9,861 nt of DNA, taken from positions 1 through 9,861 of the forward strand of contig MDVR01000154.1 of the NCBI GenBank assembly GCA_001940725.1, read 5' to 3'. The position numbers were made by a program, and so were the translations under genes. This document shows positions 7,201 to 9,861 of this stretch, in pieces. Position 1 is the first letter of the stretch; the number at the start of each line of letters is the position of its first letter. This DNA is from Candidatus Heimdallarchaeota archaeon LC_2. Its GTDB lineage: Archaea > Asgardarchaeota > Heimdallarchaeia > Heimdallarchaeales > Kariarchaeaceae. Under the pieces are notes generated by a model that saw only the letters and a list, made by a program, of their open reading frames with translations, had not been told where the DNA came from and ran no database searches.

Positions 7201-9861
7201 ATAACCAAGTTATTTTATTGCCAGTTTCTCCAGATTCATAGCTAATATTGGATGGTGGCACACTCAAATTTGGAGGTAATTCATCAAAAATAGTTACCCA
7301 TACAGTCGATTCATTACTATTTAGTGATGAATCTCGAACCTCTATTGTAAAATTATACCAACCTTTCGTTAAGCCATCAAGACTTAATGTAATATTTTCT
7401 CCATCATTCCAAGAACCGGTTTGAAAGTTGGTACCATTTTTATAAATTATATAGGTATCATTATACGTATCAGAAGCCACCCAAATTAACGATTTACCCA
7501 CAACTGTTTCTTCGTTATATTGAACAGGGGTTGGAGTAAATGTAATTATAGGAGCTGTGCGTTCAACTACTCTTACTTGAACTATGTCACTAACAACATT
7601 TCCTGATAAATCATAAATAAAAATAGTATAAGTGTAAAGACTAAGAATTGATCCACTGACATCTAAAGAAATTGTACCTGAGGACCAGGTTGTATTGATT
7701 AGTAGATTACTCCCATTATAGATTTCATAGTAATCAGCATATTTATCCGATACAATCCAATTTATTGTAGTTATAGTGGCATTAGTTTCTCCTTCTAAAT
7801 AGTTGATATTAGTTGGATGATCAATCTGAGGAATAGTTTCATCAGTTACCGTAAATATGATTGTATGATTGATTCTATTATTGGATTCATCAATAAATAT
7901 AATTGTGAAATTGTAGGTTCCTTTATCAAATCCGTCTATCGGATATACTATTGGCACCCCAGAAGTCCATATGTCTGATTTTAATTGATTTGTTGCATTC
8001 CAAATTTCATAGGTACTTGCATATTTATCAGATGCATCCCAAGTTAAAGAATTTCCACCATCACCTTCAGCATATTGAGTATTCGACGGTAGGGGGAGAA
8101 TGAAAATGGGGAAGGTTTCGTCAGTAACCTCAAAAATAACTGTGTGGTGTATCCAATTCAATGATTCATCAATGAATATTATTGTAAAATTGTAGAATCC
8201 TTTTTCTTTACTATCAATACCAAATATTATTGGTATTCCAGAGTTCCATATCCCAGATGTCAATTGATTTGTTTCATTCCAGATTTCATAAGTGGCAGCA
8301 TAATTATCGGTGGCATCCCATGTTAGGGTATTTCCTAGATCACCCTCGGGATATTGGGTATTTGAGGGGCTGTCAACAAGTATAGGTAGTGCATTATCAT
8401 TGACAGTAATTATAACTGTATCGAAGTCAAAATTACCTGACACATCATAGATAATTATTGTATAATTATACTCTCCTTTCAATAAACTTGTGATATTCCA
8501 GGATATATCTACTCCAGGGTTCCAGTTCCCTGAATCAACTTGAATCTCATTTTTGTAAATAATATAAGTATCGTTATAGCTATCTGAACCTCTCCAAATT
8601 AAAATTTGTAACCCACCACTTTCATTGAATGCGAAATCATTAATTGGTAGTGTTACAATGGGGTCTGTCTCATCAGTTACTTCAAAAATAACAGTGTGAT
8701 GTATCCAGTTCCCTGATTCATCGAAGAATATTATTGTAAAGTTGTGCAAACCTTTCAGAAAACCATCTATATCATAAATTATTGGCAATCCAGAAGTCCA
8801 GCTCGATGTATTCAGTAGGTGGGTAGAATTCCAAATTTCATAATTAAATGCATAGGCATCGGTAGCATCCCAGGTTAAAGTATTTCCTGGGGCTCCTTCA
8901 GCATATTGAAAATTTGTGGGACTATCGACTAAAAAGGGAATAGTTCCATCAGTAATTGTTATTGTGACTGTATCATTATCAGAATTCCCAGTTTTATCAT
9001 AGACAAATACTGTATAATTATAAACTCCTTTTGATAATCCATCAACATTAATAATAATTGCCTCACCTGAAGAATTCCACAGTCCTGTTTTTATCAATCC
9101 AAAATCATCATATATATCATAATGGTCTGGATATTTTTCGATGTATGACCATTCAATTGTATTACCTAGTGGATCTCCTTCATCATATGAATAATCAGAA
9201 GGTGGTCCGGAAATTAAAGGTAATGTATTATCATTTACTGTCACGGTAAAGGTTGTAACGTTTACATTACCTACGGTATCGTAGATAAAGAGCGTATAAT
9301 TATATATTCCCTTTTCGAAACCATCCAAGGCGATTGTAATATTTACTCCAGACGTCCAACTTCCAGAAGTGAAAAAGCCAGTGTCATTATAAATTTCATA
9401 ATAGTCAGGAAAATCGTCTGAAGCATTCCAATTAACATGGTTTCCAGAAATTCCTTCACTGTACACAATGTCATTAGGCTCCATATTCCAAATAGGGTTA
9501 TCAGATACCGTTACCCATACTAAACTAGTAACAAAATTACCATCTGTATCGTTAATGAACAAGGTGAAATTATAAACACCAATTATTAATCCATCAATAT
9601 TAAACGATAGTACTTCACCGCTTAAGCCTACCCATGAACCATCAATAATTGAAACATTTTGACGGTATAACTCATACCAATCTGGGTTGGTATCCTCCAC
9701 TGTCCAATTTAGGAAATTACCAATTTCCCCTTCTATATAAAAAGGATCAGCTGGAACAACTGTGAACACTGACTCTTCAGTAACATTAATCGCTACCGTA
9801 TCATTAGCCTGATTTCCTTCAATGTCAGATATGAAAATTGTATAATTGTAGATACCTGCAG
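4292..9861 (-). CDS. Giant cell-surface repeat protein with one membrane helix and a cytoplasmic longin-like region (5' end missing)
   Basis: The frame is open from the window edge to TAA at 4292-4294, giving 1855 visible residues numbered here from the first full codon (9859-9857). The GTG at 9769 is an internal valine: the 30 codons before it continue the repeat pattern, so the real start lies outside. Residues 1-1339 are one partial and 14 complete Ig-like modules. Residues 1340 to about 1445 and about 1446-1572 are two further beta-rich domains. A membrane helix at 1590-1610 is followed by NNRRVERIR, which puts the C-terminus inside the cell and the modules outside. Residues 1638-1735 look longin/roadblock-like, and 1808-1845 could be a small winged-helix-like end. 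I see no cysteine anywhere in the visible protein. It probably is a glycosylated receptor or adhesin with an internal signalling part. The family is not identified. Its 3' end lies 202 bp upstream of mcmB on the same strand. Confidence 0.9.
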   Translation of the reverse strand, partial: AGIYNYTIFISDIEGNQANDTVAINVTEESVFTVVPADPFYIEGEIGNFLNWTVEDTNPDWYELYRQNVSIIDGSWVGLSGEVLSFNIDGLIIGVYNFTLFINDTDGNFVTSLVWVTVSDNPIWNMEPNDIVYSEGISGNHVNWNASDDFPDYYEIYNDTGFFTSGSWTSGVNITIALDGFEKGIYNYTLFIYDTVGNVNVTTFTVTVNDNTLPLISGPPSDYSYDEGDPLGNTIEWSYIEKYPDHYDIYDDFGLIKTGLWNSSGEAIIINVDGLSKGVYNYTVFVYDKTGNSDNDTVTITITDGTIPFLVDSPTNFQYAEGAPGNTLTWDATDAYAFNYEIWNSTHLLNTSSWTSGLPIIYDIDGFLKGLHNFTIIFFDESGNWIHHTVIFEVTDETDPIVTLPINDFAFNESGGLQILIWRGSDSYNDTYIIYKNEIQVDSGNWNPGVDISWNITSLLKGEYNYTIIIYDVSGNFDFDTVIITVNDNALPILVDSPSNTQYPEGDLGNTLTWDATDNYAATYEIWNETNQLTSGIWNSGIPIIFGIDSKEKGFYNFTIIFIDESLNWIHHTVIFEVTDETFPIFILPLPSNTQYAEGDGGNSLTWDASDKYASTYEIWNATNQLKSDIWTSGVPIVYPIDGFDKGTYNFTIIFIDESNNRINHTIIFTVTDETIPQIDHPTNINYLEGETNATITTINWIVSDKYADYYEIYNGSNLLINTTWSSGTISLDVSGSILSLYTYTIFIYDLSGNVVSDIVQVRVVERTAPIITFTPTPVQYNEETVVGKSLIWVASDTYNDTYIIYKNGTNFQTGSWNDGENITLSLDGLTKGWYNFTIEVRDSSLNSNESTVWVTIFDELPPNLSVPPSNISYESGETGNKITWLFTDNYPDTYEIYHNGTLVDSGILPSNRELDYAVDNDLVFGVGIDPLAVGFHDFTIIALDKSGNELIDTVIVEVKDTITPVFTTFSVVTYEYFESSTGKQLNWTIFDQNPNKYEILGNGTGVLITLIWSSSGETTITYNALKYEKGVWNYTIIIYDDSGHFSIHTTIVTVTDILSPIFISTPLENEFTIVEGTQVNNLQWSMDDNHEDTYVMYINDVAVFTNSWISNQIYQFDINGLSAGFYNYTLFINDTSSNIFISTILITVVDLDLPFFISLPTISNYTEGTTGHDLIWNVNEIHPHHFNISRDGLLLINESYINNEDKIWNIDNLEAGFYNFTVFFVDESGNELYYSFILEVIDETAPVLISEPVDHTINETTTDNFLEWVVTDIHAHTFVISTVGFTRSGDWVDSEPIRINIDGFEPGFYDFKMVISDESGNSIISFVTIRVKDPTITDTIRPIIEIETRVYEADTEEFQGSWLTTPKEDKGGVDGGTVKVQLFQNLNIIDTFEVITRSDGNFTITFDYTDLNPNNYTWIISFLKDGYQEWFDIEIQFEVLPHTYGITIIIEDSIQQGREYTIVAALKYLNNDSTNPTLSLSEYTPISQDFSVAPYDISVEFTIDLIYTDGTGKQIIKVTRTNQDGIALIVLSEQDTTDLDRILSINVQVLESDTNNLTNLEFNSDDLPGVQASSPTSFELAIKFIRENIILLPVILVSIVSLAIVGMQFNNRRVERIRQINNAVKSAHVELQAIKSIESIIIQTSSKLTIYEEQVARSNVNSTLIGGMVTAFSSFLDEVGKSELFGFEMMEREGLSLTLHQGKISNMIIISTDKLPIVLLSQIKDAQEDIENSFKNNFTKTTRGVTRLTTAEIHPKFHNADFKLDLIDDLSFKGKNIKKMLKQRSLSRALKFNIRMLYEFPDSDYFEGDTFQLGDIIDFFNSKGITERVSSRTIMLAYQFDVIESIQFKSPDVE
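4325..4438 (-). other. Possible winged-helix-like C-terminal segment
   Basis: Residues 1808-1845 (DTFQLGDIIDFFNSKGITER and the following VSSRTIMLAYQFDVIESI) read as two to three short helices with a tight turn, as in small winged-helix or protein-docking modules at the ends of archaeal signalling proteins. The region before it (about 1736-1800) is basic and helical (KGKNIKKMLKQRSLSRALK). Weak assignment by eye. Confidence 0.25.
4655..4948 (-). other. Longin/roadblock-like cytoplasmic domain (inferred)
   Basis: Residues 1638-1735 read as strand (SIIIQTSS), strand (KLTIYEEQV), helix (NSTLIGGMVTAFSSFLDEVG), strand (LFGFEMMEREG), strand (LSLTLHQGK), strand (ISNMIIISTD) and helix (LPIVLLSQIKDAQEDIENSF). 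This order and the LIGGMVTAFSSFL helix resemble small longin/roadblock domains that act as platforms for Ras-like GTPases in Asgard archaea and eukaryotes. The call rests on pattern only; a PAS-like or other small alpha/beta sensor fold is possible. Confidence 0.45.
5030..5092 (-). other. Transmembrane helix of the giant protein
   Basis: Twenty-one residues (1590-1610) without a charge, IILLPVILVSIVSLAIVGMQ plus F, are preceded by an amphipathic stretch (ELAIKFIREN) and followed by NNRRVERIR. The basic flank on the C-terminal side implies that the repeat part is outside the cell. It is the only convincing membrane span in the visible part. Confidence 0.88.
5843..9861 (-). repeat. Array of 14 full and one partial Ig-like modules of about 92 codons
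   Basis: Each module follows one plan: P..P....Y.EG..GN.L.W...D.YP..YEIY.NGT...SG.W.SG..I...IDG...G.YN[FY]T.FI.D.SGN...DTV...V.D. Module boundaries, placed at the proline pair after each VTDET-like end, fall near 9766, 9496, 9223, 8941, 8665, 8389, 8113, 7834, 7555, 7276, 6970, 6682, 6400 and 6124, the last ending at 5843. Lengths are 90-96 residues, except the tenth (6971-7276), which has 102 because of an extra loop before its G.H.FT strand. The conserved tryptophans, YEIY strand and D.SGN turn are typical of an extracellular beta-sandwich; I cannot name the Pfam family from sequence alone. Confidence 0.9.

Noticed and set aside
9767..9769. GTG as the start codon of the giant protein
   Set aside because: The frame is open through the 30 codons to the window edge, and these encode the end of another module (YNYTIFISD), so GTG is an internal valine and the gene is cut by the window.
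9856..9861. CTGCAG (PstI site) at the right edge as a cloning boundary
   Set aside because: A single six-base match at the edge may be chance, and the left edge shows no matching site.

Overview
The window reads as AT-rich archaeal DNA, most likely from an Asgard archaeon (Promethearchaeota); this is an inference and no database search was possible. Supporting signs are: methylmalonyl-CoA mutase split into separate B12-binding and catalytic subunits; an archaeal-type AGGTGA ribosome binding site; a giant one-pass membrane protein made of about 92-residue beta-sandwich modules full of N-glycosylation sequons; and behind its membrane helix a cytoplasmic region whose predicted strand/helix order resembles longin/roadblock domains, which are common in Asgard genomes.

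Layout from left to right. Positions 1-1350 are an exact tandem repeat with a 605-bp period: a 140-bp partial copy and two full copies. Each full copy carries the last 81 codons of an unidentified plus-strand membrane protein and the 3' part of a biotin protein ligase gene. The intact ligase gene (981-1595, minus) begins in the last copy and continues beyond it. Then, all on the minus strand and read from right to left, comes a propionate-type operon: mcmB (B12-binding subunit, 3685-4089), mcmA (catalytic subunit, 2113-3675), mce (epimerase, 1657-2052) and the ligase. The epimerase and mutase convert (S)-methylmalonyl-CoA through the (R) form to succinyl-CoA. The ligase would attach biotin to the carrier protein of the carboxylase that makes methylmalonyl-CoA, so the four genes form a coherent propionyl-CoA/succinyl-CoA unit, although no carboxylase gene is in view. 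mcmB and mcmA lie in the same frame, separated by one UAG that overlaps the mcmA ribosome binding site.

Upstream of mcmB is a 202-bp non-coding stretch. It contains an 84-nt element (4110-4193) whose ends pair over 16 bp and which can enclose three small hairpins. Two pairs of the long stem are G-U when read as minus-strand RNA but A-C mismatches when read as plus-strand RNA, which points to a folded RNA in the operon leader.

From 4292 to the right edge runs one open reading frame on the minus strand, cut by the window end (1855 visible residues). It has one partial and 14 complete extracellular modules, two further beta-rich domains, one membrane helix, and a cytoplasmic part of about 245 residues. 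It looks like a large glycosylated, cysteine-free surface receptor or adhesin with an intracellular signalling or GTPase-regulatory end.
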